Shown: positions 43,747 to 53,388 of the stretch, one piece after another | How positions within the stretch are numbered: position 1 is the first letter of the stretch | How the letters are laid out: each line of letters begins with the position of its first letter | Assembly (NCBI RefSeq): GCF_012427845.1 | Contig: NZ_CP038498.1 | Location: 3,720,001 to 3,784,000 of the forward strand | DNA length: 64,000 bases | Source of the DNA: Pectobacterium punjabense | GTDB lineage: Bacteria > Pseudomonadota > Gammaproteobacteria > Enterobacterales > Enterobacteriaceae | Reading direction: 5' to 3' | Made by a program: the position numbers and the translations under genes | The notes under the pieces: model-generated | What the model was told of the DNA's origin: nothing | What the model saw: the letters and a program-made list of their open reading frames with translations, nothing else | The model's database searches: none

Positions 43747-44094
43747 CGTTTTACTCTCCCGTTTTATTTTTCTACGCTCTCCCTATCGCCAACATGGCTG
43801 AGGTTCTGGAGCGCTAATGAGATAACGGATACTGCTAATTAGTCCTGTAAAACGGCTTTTAGTTCCCCACTATTCAGTATTCTTAACTGCTTTTACAGAT
43901 TTTTACAGAACAGTGTTTAAATAAACCCTTAGCCATCAGTATAAACCTTCAAAAGTAAGGGTTTTGTGCACTCGACCACAAACCGTTTCAGCACGGAGCA
44001 GGACAGACCAGTTTCCTGAATCTACGCTTATTCCATAGCCTGACATTTTCCATAATAGACATCGCATCAGGCTCCCCACACTGAAGGACATGCC
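43747..44094. other. ytfK/ytfJ divergent intergenic region
   Basis: 348 bases without a gene. On the minus strand CTGTAAAAATCTGTAAAAG (43890-43908) is a direct repeat with a 10-base period, similar to a Pho box, which has an 11-base period. An 8-bp inverted repeat (AACCCTTA/TAAGGGTT) lies around 43925-43965. Confidence 0.5.
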
Positions 44095-44673
44095 ATGATA
44101 AAAATACGCCACCTGCTGCTCGCGCTCTCTATCACTCCCTTACTGGGGCTTATTTCGCTCTCCACGTCAGCGCATACGCTGGTGCTCAACCAATTAGTTC
44201 CCCCTATCGGCGTCGCAGATCGGGGAGAACTTCAGTACCTTAATAATCAGTTTAGTTATAAAAACTGGAACAGCGCGCAATTGCCCGGGAAAGTACGGGT
44301 GATACAGCACATCGCTGGCCGAACCTCGGCAAAAGAGATGAACGATCCCCTCATCTCCGCGCTGAAGGCCGCTAACCTACCGCATGATTATTACCAAACG
44401 ACGACAATCGTGAATACCGACGATGCCATCATCGGCACCAGCATGTTTGTGCGCAGTAGCCTTGAGGACAACAAGAAAGCCTTTCCATGGTCGCAATTCA
44501 TTGTCGACAGCAACGGCAACGTGCGCAAAGCCTGGCAGCTACAGCCGCAAAGCTCCGCTATCGCGGTGCTGGATAAACAAGGGAAAATTCGGTTCGTGAA
44601 GGATGGAGCATTAAGCGGGCAGGACGTGCAGCAGGTGATGTCCCTGCTGCGTCAGTTGCTGGAAGAGAAATAG
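44095..44673 (+). CDS. ytfJ: Periplasmic YtfJ-family protein
   Basis: 192 residues with a clear signal peptide (about 1-26, LISLSTSAHT). The mature part matches E. coli YtfJ, which has a thioredoxin-like fold but no redox CxxC motif; none is present here either. It carries LPGKVRVIQHIAGR and AIAVLDKQGKIRFVKDGAL. AAGGACATGCC precedes the ATG. Function unknown; it converges with cysQ, 2 bases apart. Confidence 0.92.
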   Translation: MIKIRHLLLALSITPLLGLISLSTSAHTLVLNQLVPPIGVADRGELQYLNNQFSYKNWNSAQLPGKVRVIQHIAGRTSAKEMNDPLISALKAANLPHDYYQTTTIVNTDDAIIGTSMFVRSSLEDNKKAFPWSQFIVDSNGNVRKAWQLQPQSSAIAVLDKQGKIRFVKDGALSGQDVQQVMSLLRQLLEEK

Positions 44674-44675
44674 CG

Positions 44676-45416
44676 CTAAAATAAAGAGACGCGAAAACCG
44701 GGGTTGAGGAAAGATTCACGCGGCGTGTAGGACAGCGGTTGCCCCTGCCAATCGTGAATCTGCGCCCCTGCTGCCACCGCCACCGCATGGCCCGCCGCGG
44801 TATCCCAAATGTTAGTTGGCCCGAAGCGGGGGTAAAGCTGCGCTTCGCCTTCAGCCACCAGACAGAATTTTAGCGATGATCCAATCGCCACCGTCTGGTG
44901 CTCGCCTAGTTGGTTGAGATAATCCTTTAACTCGCTATCGGCATGAGAGCGGCTGACCACCACCAGCGGCGGATGCGCCTGCTTCACCGAAATTTGCCGC
45001 CGCTGACCGTTCTCTTCTTTCCAGGCTTTGCCTTCCGCTGCGGAGTACATCACACCCGTGACCGGTACATAAACCACGCCCAGCACCGCCTGACCGTTCT
45101 CGATCAGCGCAATGTTTACCGTGAATTCACCGTTGCGATTGAGGAACTCTTTAGTGCCATCCAGCGGGTCAACTAGCCAATAGCGCTGCCAGTGCCGGCG
45201 AATTTCCCACGCTGGTGGATCTTCTTCTGACAGCAGAGGAATATCAGGAAACGCGGCGGCCAGCCCGTCTTTAATCACCCTATGCGCGGCAAGATCGGCA
45301 GCGGTCACGGGTGAATCATCTTTCTTGTGTGCGACATCCACCGGATGTTGCCCATCGTAAACGTGCATAATGGCAGCACCGGCGTCACGGGCCAGTTGGC
45401 AAATCGGTTCTAACAT
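44676..45416 (-). CDS. cysQ: 3'(2'),5'-bisphosphate nucleotidase CysQ
   Basis: Dephosphorylates PAP (and PAPS), protecting sulfate assimilation from the by-product PAP. 246 residues, inositol-monophosphatase superfamily. Metal-binding motifs are LSEED near 62, [11 protein letters not shown] (about 84-94) and [15 protein letters not shown] near 195. It is divergent from cpdB as in E. coli. Confidence 0.96.
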   Translation of the reverse strand: MLEPICQLARDAGAAIMHVYDGQHPVDVAHKKDDSPVTAADLAAHRVIKDGLAAAFPDIPLLSEEDPPAWEIRRHWQRYWLVDPLDGTKEFLNRNGEFTVNIALIENGQAVLGVVYVPVTGVMYSAAEGKAWKEENGQRRQISVKQAHPPLVVVSRSHADSELKDYLNQLGEHQTVAIGSSLKFCLVAEGEAQLYPRFGPTNIWDTAAGHAVAVAAGAQIHDWQGQPLSYTPRESFLNPGFRVSLF

Positions 45417-45620
45417 GCTCTACCTCATCGTTATCGGTTGCGCGTAACGCAGACTTCATCTCTACCCTTCATTATACATCTGTGAGGCAATCTACGATTA
45501 TTGCCATTATTGATGTCATCCTCAGGATTTAGAGGCGATAATCACTTTAACTTCATCATGATATGAAAAACACCCCCGATCGCCTTACGCATCGACAATC
45601 ACCGCACAAGGAGTTACCCA

Positions 45621-47573
45621 ATGAAGCATTCACTGGCACTCAGCCTGCTTGCAACGCTGGTCGCCACGACCGTTCATGCCGCTACCGTTGATTTACGGGT
45701 ATTGGAAACCACCGATCTGCACAGCAATATGATGGATTTCGATTACTACAAGGATACGCCAACCGATAAGTTTGGTCTGGTGCGTACCGCCAGCTTGATT
45801 CACGCCGCACGCGAACAGGCCACCAACAGTGTACTGGTCGATAATGGCGACCTGATTCAGGGCAGCCCGTTAGGCGACTACATGGCGGCAAAAGGGCTGA
45901 AAGCGGGCGATGTACACCCGGTTTATCAGGCGATGAACACGCTGGATTATTCCGTCGGCAATATCGGTAACCACGAATTCAACTATGGCTTGGACTACCT
46001 GCACAAGGCGCTGTCCGGCGCGAAATTTCCTTACGTGAACGCCAACGTGCTGGATGCAAAAACGGGTAAGCCGCTGTTTACGCCTTACCACATTGAAAAC
46101 AAGTCAGTCACGGATCGCGAAGGTAAGCAGCATACCCTGCGCATTGGCTATATTGGCTTCGTCCCGCCGCAGGTAATGGTGTGGGATAAAGCCAATCTGA
46201 CAGGCAAAGTCACCGTGGAAGACATCACGGAGAGTGCCAAAAAATGGGTGCCAGAAATGCGTAAACAAGGTGCCGATCTGGTCATCGTTATCCCTCACTC
46301 CGGCCTGTCTGCCGAGCCGTATAAAGCCATGGCAGAAAACTCCGTTTACTACCTCAGCCAAATTCCTGGGGTTGATGCAATCATGTTTGGCCATGCTCAT
46401 GCCGTTTTCCCCAGCAGTGACTTTGCCAACATCAAAGGCGCGGATATCAAACAGGGAACGCTTAACGGCGTACCTGCCGTCATGCCGGGGCAATGGGGTG
46501 ACCACCTCGGCGTCGTCGATTTTACGTTGAATAACGACAGCGGCACATGGAAAGTGGAAAAGGCGACAGCAGAAGCCAGACCGATTTATGACAAAGCGCA
46601 GAAGAAATCACTGGCAGCGGAAGACGACAAGCTCGTAAAAGTGCTCTCCGATGCGCACAAAGACACGCGTGAGTTCGTCAGCAAACCCATCGGCAAATCC
46701 GCAGACAACATGTACAGCTACCTGTCGCTGGTTCAGGACGATCCGACCGTGCAGATCGTCAACAATGCCCAGCGCGCCTATGTCGAACACTTTATTCAGG
46801 GCGATCCCGATCTGGCCGATCTGCCAGTGCTCTCCGCCGCCGCACCGTTTAAAGCCGGTGGACGTAAAAACGATCCGGCCAGCTATGTCGAAGTAGAAAA
46901 AGGCCAGCTCACTTTCCGTAACGCCGCCGATTTGTATCTCTACCCAAATACGCTGGTGGTGGTGAAAGTCAACGGGCAGCAGGTGCAGGAATGGCTGGAG
47001 TGCTCTGCGGGCCAGTTCAAACAAATTGATACGAGCAAGCGTGAACCACAGTCGCTACTCAACTGGGATGGCTTCCGCACCTATAACTTCGACGTGATCG
47101 ATGGCGTCAATTATCAGATTGATGTCACGCAACCTGCCCGCTATGACAGCGAGTGCGCGTTAATCAACGAGAAATCACACCGTATCAACGCGCTGACGTT
47201 TAACGGCAAACCAATCGATCCTAAAGCAACCTTCCTGATCGCCACGAATAACTATCGCGCTTATGGTGAGAAATTTGCCGGTACGGGTGAAAAATATGTG
47301 GCCTTTGCCTCGCCGGATGAAAACCGTTCCGTGCTCGCGGCTTACATTAGTGCGGAAACGCAAAAATCGGGAGAAGTGAAACCGCAGGCGGATAACAACT
47401 GGCGTCTAGCACCTATCATCAGCGACACGCCGCTGGATATCCGTTTTGAGACGTCACCGTCAGAGAAAGCCACGGCGTTTATCAAAGAGAAAGCGCAGTA
47501 CCCGATGACGTCCGTCGGGAATGATGACACCGGCTTTGCGGTTTATCGTATTGACCTGCAACACGCTAAATAA
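45621..47573 (+). CDS. cpdB: Periplasmic 2',3'-cyclic-nucleotide 2'-phosphodiesterase / 3'-nucleotidase CpdB
   Basis: 650 residues. A signal peptide (1-20, LVATTVHA) precedes a calcineurin-like metallophosphoesterase domain with [25 protein letters not shown] and FGHAHAVF (about 25-270), then a C-terminal 5'-nucleotidase domain (about 350-560). It salvages extracellular nucleotides in the periplasm. AAGGAG lies 9 bases before the ATG. Confidence 0.97.
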   Translation: MKHSLALSLLATLVATTVHAATVDLRVLETTDLHSNMMDFDYYKDTPTDKFGLVRTASLIHAAREQATNSVLVDNGDLIQGSPLGDYMAAKGLKAGDVHPVYQAMNTLDYSVGNIGNHEFNYGLDYLHKALSGAKFPYVNANVLDAKTGKPLFTPYHIENKSVTDREGKQHTLRIGYIGFVPPQVMVWDKANLTGKVTVEDITESAKKWVPEMRKQGADLVIVIPHSGLSAEPYKAMAENSVYYLSQIPGVDAIMFGHAHAVFPSSDFANIKGADIKQGTLNGVPAVMPGQWGDHLGVVDFTLNNDSGTWKVEKATAEARPIYDKAQKKSLAAEDDKLVKVLSDAHKDTREFVSKPIGKSADNMYSYLSLVQDDPTVQIVNNAQRAYVEHFIQGDPDLADLPVLSAAAPFKAGGRKNDPASYVEVEKGQLTFRNAADLYLYPNTLVVVKVNGQQVQEWLECSAGQFKQIDTSKREPQSLLNWDGFRTYNFDVIDGVNYQIDVTQPARYDSECALINEKSHRINALTFNGKPIDPKATFLIATNNYRAYGEKFAGTGEKYVAFASPDENRSVLAAYISAETQKSGEVKPQADNNWRLAPIISDTPLDIRFETSPSEKATAFIKEKAQYPMTSVGNDDTGFAVYRIDLQHAK

Positions 47574-47590
47574 ACGCTGACAGCCCTGTC

Positions 47591-47614
47591 AGGCTCCTGC
47601 TGCGGTGGGAGCCT
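47591..47614 (+). terminator. Hairpin downstream of cpdB
   Basis: AGGCTCC and GGAGCCT form a 7-bp stem with a 10-base loop, 17 bases after the stop; no T-tract. Confidence 0.4.
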
Positions 47615-47758
47615 GAACTCCCCGTAACTCAAACCCGGTTATCTCGCATTTTCACTCCAGTATCATAATGTTACAGAGTAATGAAACAGAGATAATCTTT
47701 TCTCGGTGTAAAGTAGGTTATCGACATACCGATACAACATAGAAAAATGGGGACAATA

Positions 47759-48313
47759 ATGTCAAAAAGCGTCGTTATTTATCATTCCGGCTATGGCCAC
47801 ACACAACGTCTGGCACAATCCGTAGCAGAAGGCGCGCAAGCAGCGCTGATCGCGATTGATGCTGAAGGAAACATTACCGATGCCGAGTGGGAGCAACTCG
47901 CCGCTGCCGACGCGATTATTTTCGGTGCACCGACTTACATGGGCGGCGTTCCCTGGCAGTTCAAGAAATTTGCGGATGCCAGCTCTAAAGTTTGGATGTC
48001 CCGCAGTTGGAGCAACAAAGTGTTTGGCGGCTTTACTAACAGTGCCAGCCTGAATGGGGACAAACAGGTTACGCTGATTTATCTGCAAACGTTGGCTTCA
48101 CAGCACGGCGGGATTTGGGTCAGCCTGAACCAGTTGCCTTCCAATGCCAAAGCGGCAAAACGTGACGATCTGAACAATTTAGGTGGCTCCGTGGGTCTGC
48201 TGGCACAAACACCTTCTGATGCCAGCGCAGATGAAGTGGTCGCCGGCGATCTGGCGACCGGTAAACTGTATGGCCAGCGCATCGCAGACATCGCTGCAAA
48301 ACTGGCAAACTAA
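47759..48313 (+). CDS. Flavodoxin-family protein (WrbA/FMN-reductase-like)
   Basis: 184 residues with a flavodoxin fold. The FMN phosphate-binding start is VVIYHSGYGHTQRLA (about 5-19), followed by FGAPTYMGGVPWQFKKF (about 61-77) and the segment VFGGFTNSASLNGDK, typical of NAD(P)H-dependent FMN proteins. An upstream in-frame ATG (47747) exists; the ATG at 47759 has GGGGA 6 bases before it and is preferred. E. coli has no such gene at this place between cpdB and ytfE, so it belongs to an inserted group with the DUF2502 and ipdC genes. A redox role is likely; the substrate is unknown. Confidence 0.85.
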   Translation: MSKSVVIYHSGYGHTQRLAQSVAEGAQAALIAIDAEGNITDAEWEQLAAADAIIFGAPTYMGGVPWQFKKFADASSKVWMSRSWSNKVFGGFTNSASLNGDKQVTLIYLQTLASQHGGIWVSLNQLPSNAKAAKRDDLNNLGGSVGLLAQTPSDASADEVVAGDLATGKLYGQRIADIAAKLAN

Positions 48314-48334
48314 ACGCCCTTCGCTGACGAACAT

Positions 48335-48360
48335 GCGCCGCCCCTTAGCGGCGCTTTTTT
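48335..48360. terminator. Terminator between the flavodoxin-like and DUF2502 genes
   Basis: GCGCCGC, loop CCCTTA, GCGGCGC, then TTTTTT. Confidence 0.85.
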
Positions 48361-48366
48361 ATTTAG

Positions 48367-48789
48367 CTAATCGCGGAACGCCCCTCGCCCATTGCGGTAA
48401 TAGCCATTTCCTCGCTCATGTCCACGCCTATCCCAATCACCGCGACGCGGGCCCCGCTCGTCAACATAGCGTGGAGGATCAAAACGGCGATTGTCGTAAT
48501 CGCGTCTATCGCGTTGGCTCTCACGCCACCAGCGAGCATCCCGCCAGCGCCAGCCATCCCAGTAGTAACCGTGTCGATTACGTTCACCACGATGGTAACC
48601 CCGGTGCTCCTGCCACCAGCGCTCGCTGCGCCAGTCATAGCCATCCCAGTAATTACCGCGTCTGTCACGCTCGCCGATATTCAACGTAACGCCAGGCATC
48701 AAATCGATGCTTGCACCCTTAGCCTCTGGCGCTGGCATAACCGCAAACATTCCCACAAACAGGGCACTGATGACGAGTGGCTTAAACAT
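48367..48789 (-). CDS. DUF2502 (YpeC-like) secreted protein
   Basis: 140 residues. A signal peptide (about 1-25) is followed by a short conserved part (ASIDLMPGVTLNIGERDRRG) and a long Arg/Trp/Tyr/Gly-rich tail with repeated YYWDGWRWRD-type units. It is similar to E. coli YpeC (DUF2502), though longer. The frame is open to 48828, but the ATG at 48789 has AAGGAG 9 bases upstream and gives the signal peptide. Periplasmic or exported; function unknown. Confidence 0.82.
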   Translation of the reverse strand: MFKPLVISALFVGMFAVMPAPEAKGASIDLMPGVTLNIGERDRRGNYWDGYDWRSERWWQEHRGYHRGERNRHGYYWDGWRWRDARWWRESQRDRRDYDNRRFDPPRYVDERGPRRGDWDRRGHERGNGYYRNGRGAFRD

Positions 48790-49090
48790 AGAGGGTACTC
48801 CTTGCTCACCGCGACTGCGGCCTGGCAAAGATATACGGGGAATTCCTCTGTCCCACTATCAGATAAATGCGCATTTTCCTGATTTTACCGTTCTTAACGT
48901 TTCGCTAACGCCAATGCACGCTATTCATCAGCACCCTATTAATTCATTAATAAATTTAATGCCAAATATCCCTTTCAAGCACGAATAGACGCAAATTATA
49001 GGGTTAACCATAGGGAATAAGTATTAGAAATATTCACCTTATCGCTAATACTTATTCTCAGAATATCCGTCATTCATAGAGGGAACAGCG
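48790..49090. promoter_or_regulatory. DUF2502/ipdC divergent region with inverted repeat
   Basis: 301 bases. The main feature is a perfect inverted repeat GAATAAGTATTAG (49015-49027) and CTAATACTTATTC (49045-49057), 17 bases apart, ending 33 bases before the ipdC start. It could be an operator or a stem-loop in the ipdC leader. Confidence 0.6.
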
Positions 49091-50758
49091 ATGGGCAAAA
49101 ATTATACGGTGGGCGATTATTTACTGGATCGTCTGGCACAGATTGGTATCCAGCATCTCTTCGGTGTGCCGGGCGATTACAATCTGCATTTTCTCGATCA
49201 TGTCATCAGACACCCAGAGATCGCCTGGGTGGGCTGCGCGAACGAATTAAACGCCGCTTACGCCGCCGATGGCTATGCGCGATGTCGTCCAGCTGCGGCG
49301 CTGCTCACCACCTTCGGCGTAGGTGAACTCAGCGCAATTAACGGCATCGCAGGCAGCTATGCCGAATACCTGCCCGTTATTCATATTGCCGCAGCCCCCA
49401 GCCTGACTTCACAACGCAACGGCGAATTACTTCATCACACATTAGGCGATGGAGACTTCAACCACTTTTCTCGCATGGCGGCAGAAGTCACTGTTGCACA
49501 AGCCCACCTCACCGTCGAGAACGCAACGACAGAGATCGACAGAGTCATTGGGGAAGCGCTTTCTCAGCACAAACCGGTATACCTGTTCCTGCCATTGGAC
49601 GTCGCGGCGGCTCCCGTCAACACACGCTCCTATCCGCTCGTTATCCCCGAACCATTACGCTCTGATGACGCTCTGCGAGCCTTTACCGCCGCGGCCACCG
49701 GTATGCTAGGTAAGGCAAAATCAGTTTCGTTGCTGGCAGACTTTCTGGCTCAACGCGTTGGCGTCGCGGAACAAATCCAACGCTGGCTTGATAAAACGCC
49801 ACTTCCCCATGCCACCTTACTGATGGGCAAAGGTACGCTAAACGAACAGCACCGTAGCTTTACCGGCACCTACGCGGGTGGCGGCAGTCACGATGCGATC
49901 CGGGCACACATCGAGGACGCAGATGTCATCATCAGCATCGGCGTACGCTATACCGATACGATTACCACCGGTTTTAGCCATCAGATTCCGAGCGAAAAAA
50001 ATATCGACATTCAACCAACGTTAGCTCGCGTAGGGAATCAGGTTTTCTCCTCCGTACCAATGTCAGATGCTATCGCCGCGTTGGAAAAAATCACCGCGCC
50101 GCTCGCGCCCCGCTGGGATCATCACACCATTACGCCTCCGGCCTTACCACAAGCAGAATGCAAGAACGCGCTCAGCCAGCATGAATTTTGGCAACAGATG
50201 CAGCGCTTCCTCCGCCCTGGCGATATTCTCGTGACCGATCAGGGTACCTCGTGTTTTGGGGCCGCGACGCTCCGGCTACCAAGGGACTGCCATTTCATCG
50301 TCCAACCGCTGTGGGGCTCGATAGGCTATTCTTTGCCAGCGGCATTCGGCGCGCAGATTGCTGAACCAGAAAGACGTGTAGTTCTATTGATCGGCGATGG
50401 CTCATTTCAGCTTACCGTACAAGAACTCGGTTCTATCATTCGGGATCGCTTAAACATGGTCATTGTGGTGCTGAACAACGAAGGCTACACCGTCGAACGG
50501 GCTATTCATGGCCCAGAACAGCGCTATAACGATATTGCGGCCTGGAACTGGACACGGCTTCCCGCTGCGCTAGGTGCGGATGAAAACGAGATACTCTGCG
50601 AACAGGTACGTTCGCCCGCCGCGCTCGCGCAGGTGCTTGAGCTCGTGAACGCAGAATCTCGCTTGTCACTTATAGAGGTCGTATTGCCGAGGATGGATAT
50701 TCCCGCATTATTGCAAACCATCACCCAGTCGCTTGAGACCCGCAATACCGTGCAGTAG
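49091..50758 (+). CDS. ipdC: Indolepyruvate (phenylpyruvate-type) decarboxylase
   Basis: Thiamine-diphosphate enzyme, 555 residues. The N-terminal domain has FGVPGDYNLHFLDHV and the cofactor-activating Glu in GCANELNAAYAADGYAR (about 52). The C-terminal domain has the ThDP/Mg motif from LIGDGSFQLTVQ to VLNNEGYTVE. The best match is the indolepyruvate decarboxylase group, making indole-3-acetaldehyde towards auxin, a trait of plant-associated enterics; pyruvate or phenylpyruvate decarboxylase is the alternative. AGAGGGAAC lies before the ATG. A 13-bp inverted repeat sits in the leader. Confidence 0.88.
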   Translation: MGKNYTVGDYLLDRLAQIGIQHLFGVPGDYNLHFLDHVIRHPEIAWVGCANELNAAYAADGYARCRPAAALLTTFGVGELSAINGIAGSYAEYLPVIHIAAAPSLTSQRNGELLHHTLGDGDFNHFSRMAAEVTVAQAHLTVENATTEIDRVIGEALSQHKPVYLFLPLDVAAAPVNTRSYPLVIPEPLRSDDALRAFTAAATGMLGKAKSVSLLADFLAQRVGVAEQIQRWLDKTPLPHATLLMGKGTLNEQHRSFTGTYAGGGSHDAIRAHIEDADVIISIGVRYTDTITTGFSHQIPSEKNIDIQPTLARVGNQVFSSVPMSDAIAALEKITAPLAPRWDHHTITPPALPQAECKNALSQHEFWQQMQRFLRPGDILVTDQGTSCFGAATLRLPRDCHFIVQPLWGSIGYSLPAAFGAQIAEPERRVVLLIGDGSFQLTVQELGSIIRDRLNMVIVVLNNEGYTVERAIHGPEQRYNDIAAWNWTRLPAALGADENEILCEQVRSPAALAQVLELVNAESRLSLIEVVLPRMDIPALLQTITQSLETRNTVQ

Positions 50759-50873
50759 AACAATCAGACTGTTGACGAACCTGTTTATTGAACTCACACC
50801 GCTATACGGACTTTGTCAGCAACCTCGGCATGCTTTTTACCGCCTACCTCGTAAGCGGTATATTCAACACCAA

Positions 50874-50896
50874 AAGATGCATTTAAAATGCAATTT
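50874..50896. promoter_or_regulatory. NsrR-like operator upstream of ytfE
   Basis: AAGATGCATTT, a central A, then AAATGCAATTT: it closely fits the palindromic NsrR site built on AAGATGCATTT. It lies 30 bases before the ytfE start. E. coli ytfE is repressed by NsrR and induced by nitric oxide. Confidence 0.8.
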
Positions 50897-50925
50897 ATAA
50901 ACTGCATTCGTTGAGAGGCATCATC

Positions 50926-51591
50926 ATGGCATACCGCGATCAATCCCTGGGTGAACTGGCTATCGCTATTCCGCGCGCCACCAAGCTCTTTCGTGAACTC
51001 AATCTGGACTTCTGCTGCGGCGGAAAACAAACGCTAAGCCGCGCGGCTGGCAAAAAAGATCTCAATATCGATGAGCTAGAAGCCCAGTTAAATGAGCTGG
51101 CTGCACAGCCTTCTGATGCACGAGACTGGCGTGAAGCACCACTGGCTGACATTATCGCGTACATCATTCCTCGCTTTCATGACCGCCACCGTGAACAATT
51201 GCCGGAACTGATTCTGATGGCAGAAAAAGTCGAGCGGGTGCACCACGATAAAGCAGACTGTCCGCACGGCCTCGCAGCACAATTGACCGCAATCTATAAC
51301 GAACTGTCCCAGCATATGATGAAAGAAGAGCGCATCCTCTTCCCAATGATTAGTCAGGGAATGGGGGCAAATGCTGCCGCACCGATTTCAGTGATGGAAC
51401 ATGAGCATGATGACGCAGGGCGTGATGTGGAAGTGGTCAAAGAGCTGACCAACGGCGTCGTGCCACCAGAAGGTGCCTGCAACACCTGGCGCGCACTGTA
51501 CTCAGGTATTAACGAGTTTATTACCGATCTGATGGAACACATCCATCTGGAAAACAATTTGCTGTTCCCACGCGCACTGCGTGGTGAGTAA
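50926..51591 (+). CDS. ytfE: Iron-sulfur cluster repair di-iron protein YtfE (RIC)
   Basis: 221 residues. The N-terminal ScdA-type domain has [13 protein letters not shown]. The C-terminal hemerythrin-like domain holds the di-iron ligands in [32 protein letters not shown] and [14 protein letters not shown]. It repairs Fe-S clusters damaged by nitric oxide or oxidants. The ATG at 50926 (GAGAGG 5-8 bases before it) is used rather than the in-frame codon at 50911. The NsrR-like operator fits nitric-oxide induction. Confidence 0.95.
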   Translation: MAYRDQSLGELAIAIPRATKLFRELNLDFCCGGKQTLSRAAGKKDLNIDELEAQLNELAAQPSDARDWREAPLADIIAYIIPRFHDRHREQLPELILMAEKVERVHHDKADCPHGLAAQLTAIYNELSQHMMKEERILFPMISQGMGANAAAPISVMEHEHDDAGRDVEVVKELTNGVVPPEGACNTWRALYSGINEFITDLMEHIHLENNLLFPRALRGE

Positions 51592-51667
51592 TGTCGCTGT
51601 AGTAAAAAAATAAGAAAGTCCAAAAAATAAAAAAGTCAGTAAAAACCATTCAGTAGAAACAACAAAG

Positions 51668-51692
51668 GCGCTCAGTGAGCGCCTTTTTTTTG
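51668..51692. terminator. Terminator between ytfE and fklB
   Basis: GGCGCTCA, loop GTG/A, TGAGCGCC, then eight T; the genes are convergent. Confidence 0.85.
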
Positions 51693-51700
51693 TCTGGAGA

Positions 51701-52321
51701 TTACAGAATTTCCAGCAGTTCTACTTCAAAAATCAGCGCGCTGAACGGCGGAATGGAAGCGCCTGCACCGCGTTCGCCATATGCCAGGTTATGCGGGATA
51801 TAGAGCTCCCACTTAGAACCGACTGGCATCAGCGTCAACGCCTCAATCCAGCCAGGAATAACGCCGCTGACCGGGAACTCTGCAGGTTGGCCACGCTCAA
51901 CGGAGCTGTCGAACACACTGCCGTCAATCAGGCGACCGGTGTAATGCACACGAACACGATCCTGACGAGCAGGAATTGCTCCTTCACCCTGAGTTAACAC
52001 ACGGAATTGCAGACCGGACTCTGTGCTATCCACACCTTCTTTCTGCGCGTTTTCCGCCAGGAACTGTTGGCCTTCTACCGCCAGCACCTGTTGGCGCTCA
52101 CGACGTACCGCATCAGCACGCTCATGGATTTCACGCAGCGCACGATGAACCACATCCACAGGCACCGCAGGCGCGTTACCTTCCAGCGCATCGCGTAGAC
52201 CAGCAAGCAGGGCTTCTGGGATCAGACCTTCAAGCCCTGATTCCTGTAACTGTTGACCAACCTGTAAGCCGATGCCGTAACTTGCCTGCGCTTCGACGCT
52301 ATCAAAAGAAGGAGTTGTCAT
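51701..52321 (-). CDS. fklB: FKBP-type peptidyl-prolyl cis-trans isomerase FklB
   Basis: 206 residues (E. coli FklB, FKBP22). The N-terminal dimerisation domain (about 1-85, YGIGLGVQQ-type) and long helix are followed by the C-terminal FKBP domain, with [27 protein letters not shown] and [11 protein letters not shown]. No signal peptide, so cytoplasmic. AAAGGAAC precedes the ATG. Confidence 0.95.
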   Translation of the reverse strand: MTTPSFDSVEAQASYGIGLQVGQQLQESGLEGLIPEALLAGLRDALEGNAPAVPVDVVHRALREIHERADAVRRERQQVLAVEGQQFLAENAQKEGVDSTESGLQFRVLTQGEGAIPARQDRVRVHYTGRLIDGSVFDSSVERGQPAEFPVSGVIPGWIEALTLMPVGSKWELYIPHNLAYGERGAGASIPPFSALIFEVELLEIL

Positions 52322-52674
52322 GGATGTTCCTTTTAATCTGTAAAAAACTGAAAGCGCAGCATAACAGCGACGGGGATTGGGGTAAAATCCTGTGTGCAGG
52401 TAATCACGTTAACTGAACGCGAGCCAAGCCATTGCCGGAAGCTGGCCTATACTGGTGATTCTACTATTCCTAATACATCGGCTGCCTTGTTCATCAACGT
52501 GTTAACTAGTCAGCTAAGGGAAATTATCGGTATACTGAACGCATTCTTATCCTGATACGGTTTTTATGCTGACGCAGCGTTATTGTTGGCATAGCGTGGT
52601 TAATGACATCATTTTTATCTGATGCGTTTTTATACTGACTGTTTTTATACTGAATTGTAGTAAGAGAGGTCACC
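52322..52674. other. fklB/ytfB divergent region with short dispersed repeats
   Basis: 353 bases without a gene. Between 52531 and 52653 a motif close to TTTTTATACTGA recurs: TATACTGA (52531), TTATCCTGA (52547), TTTTTATGCTGA (52561), TTTTTATCTGA (52612), TTTTTATACTGA (52627) and again at 52642. The last copies lie within 35 bases of the ytfB start. Confidence 0.6.
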
Positions 52675-53388
52675 ATGGGCAGAATTGCGCCCAGGAAGCG
52701 GAAAACCACCTGGGATTATCAAACGCTAGTGCGCTTCTGCCAGCGAATTATCCAGCGGCAGCCCTCAGATGCTGTAGCCGTAGAAAATGATGAGGCGAAT
52801 GAAGAGCAGGAGCGTCTGTCTCCCCCTTCCCTGCGTGAACGTATGAGTGTCACGCTGCAAAAAATCTGGCATCTGCCCGACAGCTACCACTGGATGGAAC
52901 CGTTGCCTCTCCTCCATCGTCGCTGGATTTTAATCGCTATCGCACTGCTGCTGGTCGTATTGCTCTGGCCTTACAGCGCGCAACATCCGCAGCCTGCACG
53001 TAGCACCCCCGTACCTCTTACTCAGGCGGATAATCAGGCTGCGATGCAGGCCGTGATTATTGAAAATCCGCCTTCCACATCACAGCAGCAACATGCGCCT
53101 ACACCGCCACCGGCTCAGCATTCAGCGCCGTGGCGGAACTATGAAATATCATCAGGGCAAACACTGGCACAGCTCTTTCGCGATAATAACTTGCCCGTCA
53201 GCGATGTGTTCGCTATGGCGCAGGTGGAAGGCAGAGATAAGCCACTCAGCAATTTGCGGGCAGGTCAGGCGGTCAAATTACAACTGAATGCGCAAGGCAT
53301 GGTGGCAGAGCTGGAAATCGAAACCACAGCAAACCAGACGATTCGGTTCACGCGCGGTGCGGACGGCGCGTTCACCCGCACACGCTAG
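52675..53388 (+). CDS. ytfB: Cell-division-associated LysM-like protein YtfB (OapA family)
   Basis: 237 residues. A basic cytoplasmic N-terminal part carries an OapA N-terminal-like segment (about 55-90); one transmembrane helix follows (about 84-104, WILIAIALLLVVLLWPY), then a Pro/Gln-rich periplasmic linker (105-155) and a C-terminal LysM-like OapA domain (YEISSGQTLAQLFRDNNL, about 160-237). E. coli YtfB binds glycan strands and localises to the septum. AGAGAGG lies before the ATG. Its stop overlaps the convergent DUF488 gene by 4 bases. Confidence 0.9.
   Translation: MGRIAPRKRKTTWDYQTLVRFCQRIIQRQPSDAVAVENDEANEEQERLSPPSLRERMSVTLQKIWHLPDSYHWMEPLPLLHRRWILIAIALLLVVLLWPYSAQHPQPARSTPVPLTQADNQAAMQAVIIENPPSTSQQQHAPTPPPAQHSAPWRNYEISSGQTLAQLFRDNNLPVSDVFAMAQVEGRDKPLSNLRAGQAVKLQLNAQGMVAELEIETTANQTIRFTRGADGAFTRTR

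Noticed and set aside
44095..44673. YtfJ as an active thioredoxin-like oxidoreductase
   Set aside because: No CxxC motif is present in the protein.
48418..48882. 154-codon plus-strand frame opposite the DUF2502 gene
   Set aside because: It is the antisense of an Arg/Trp-rich repeat region, has no ribosome binding site, and the minus-strand gene has a signal peptide and a proper start.
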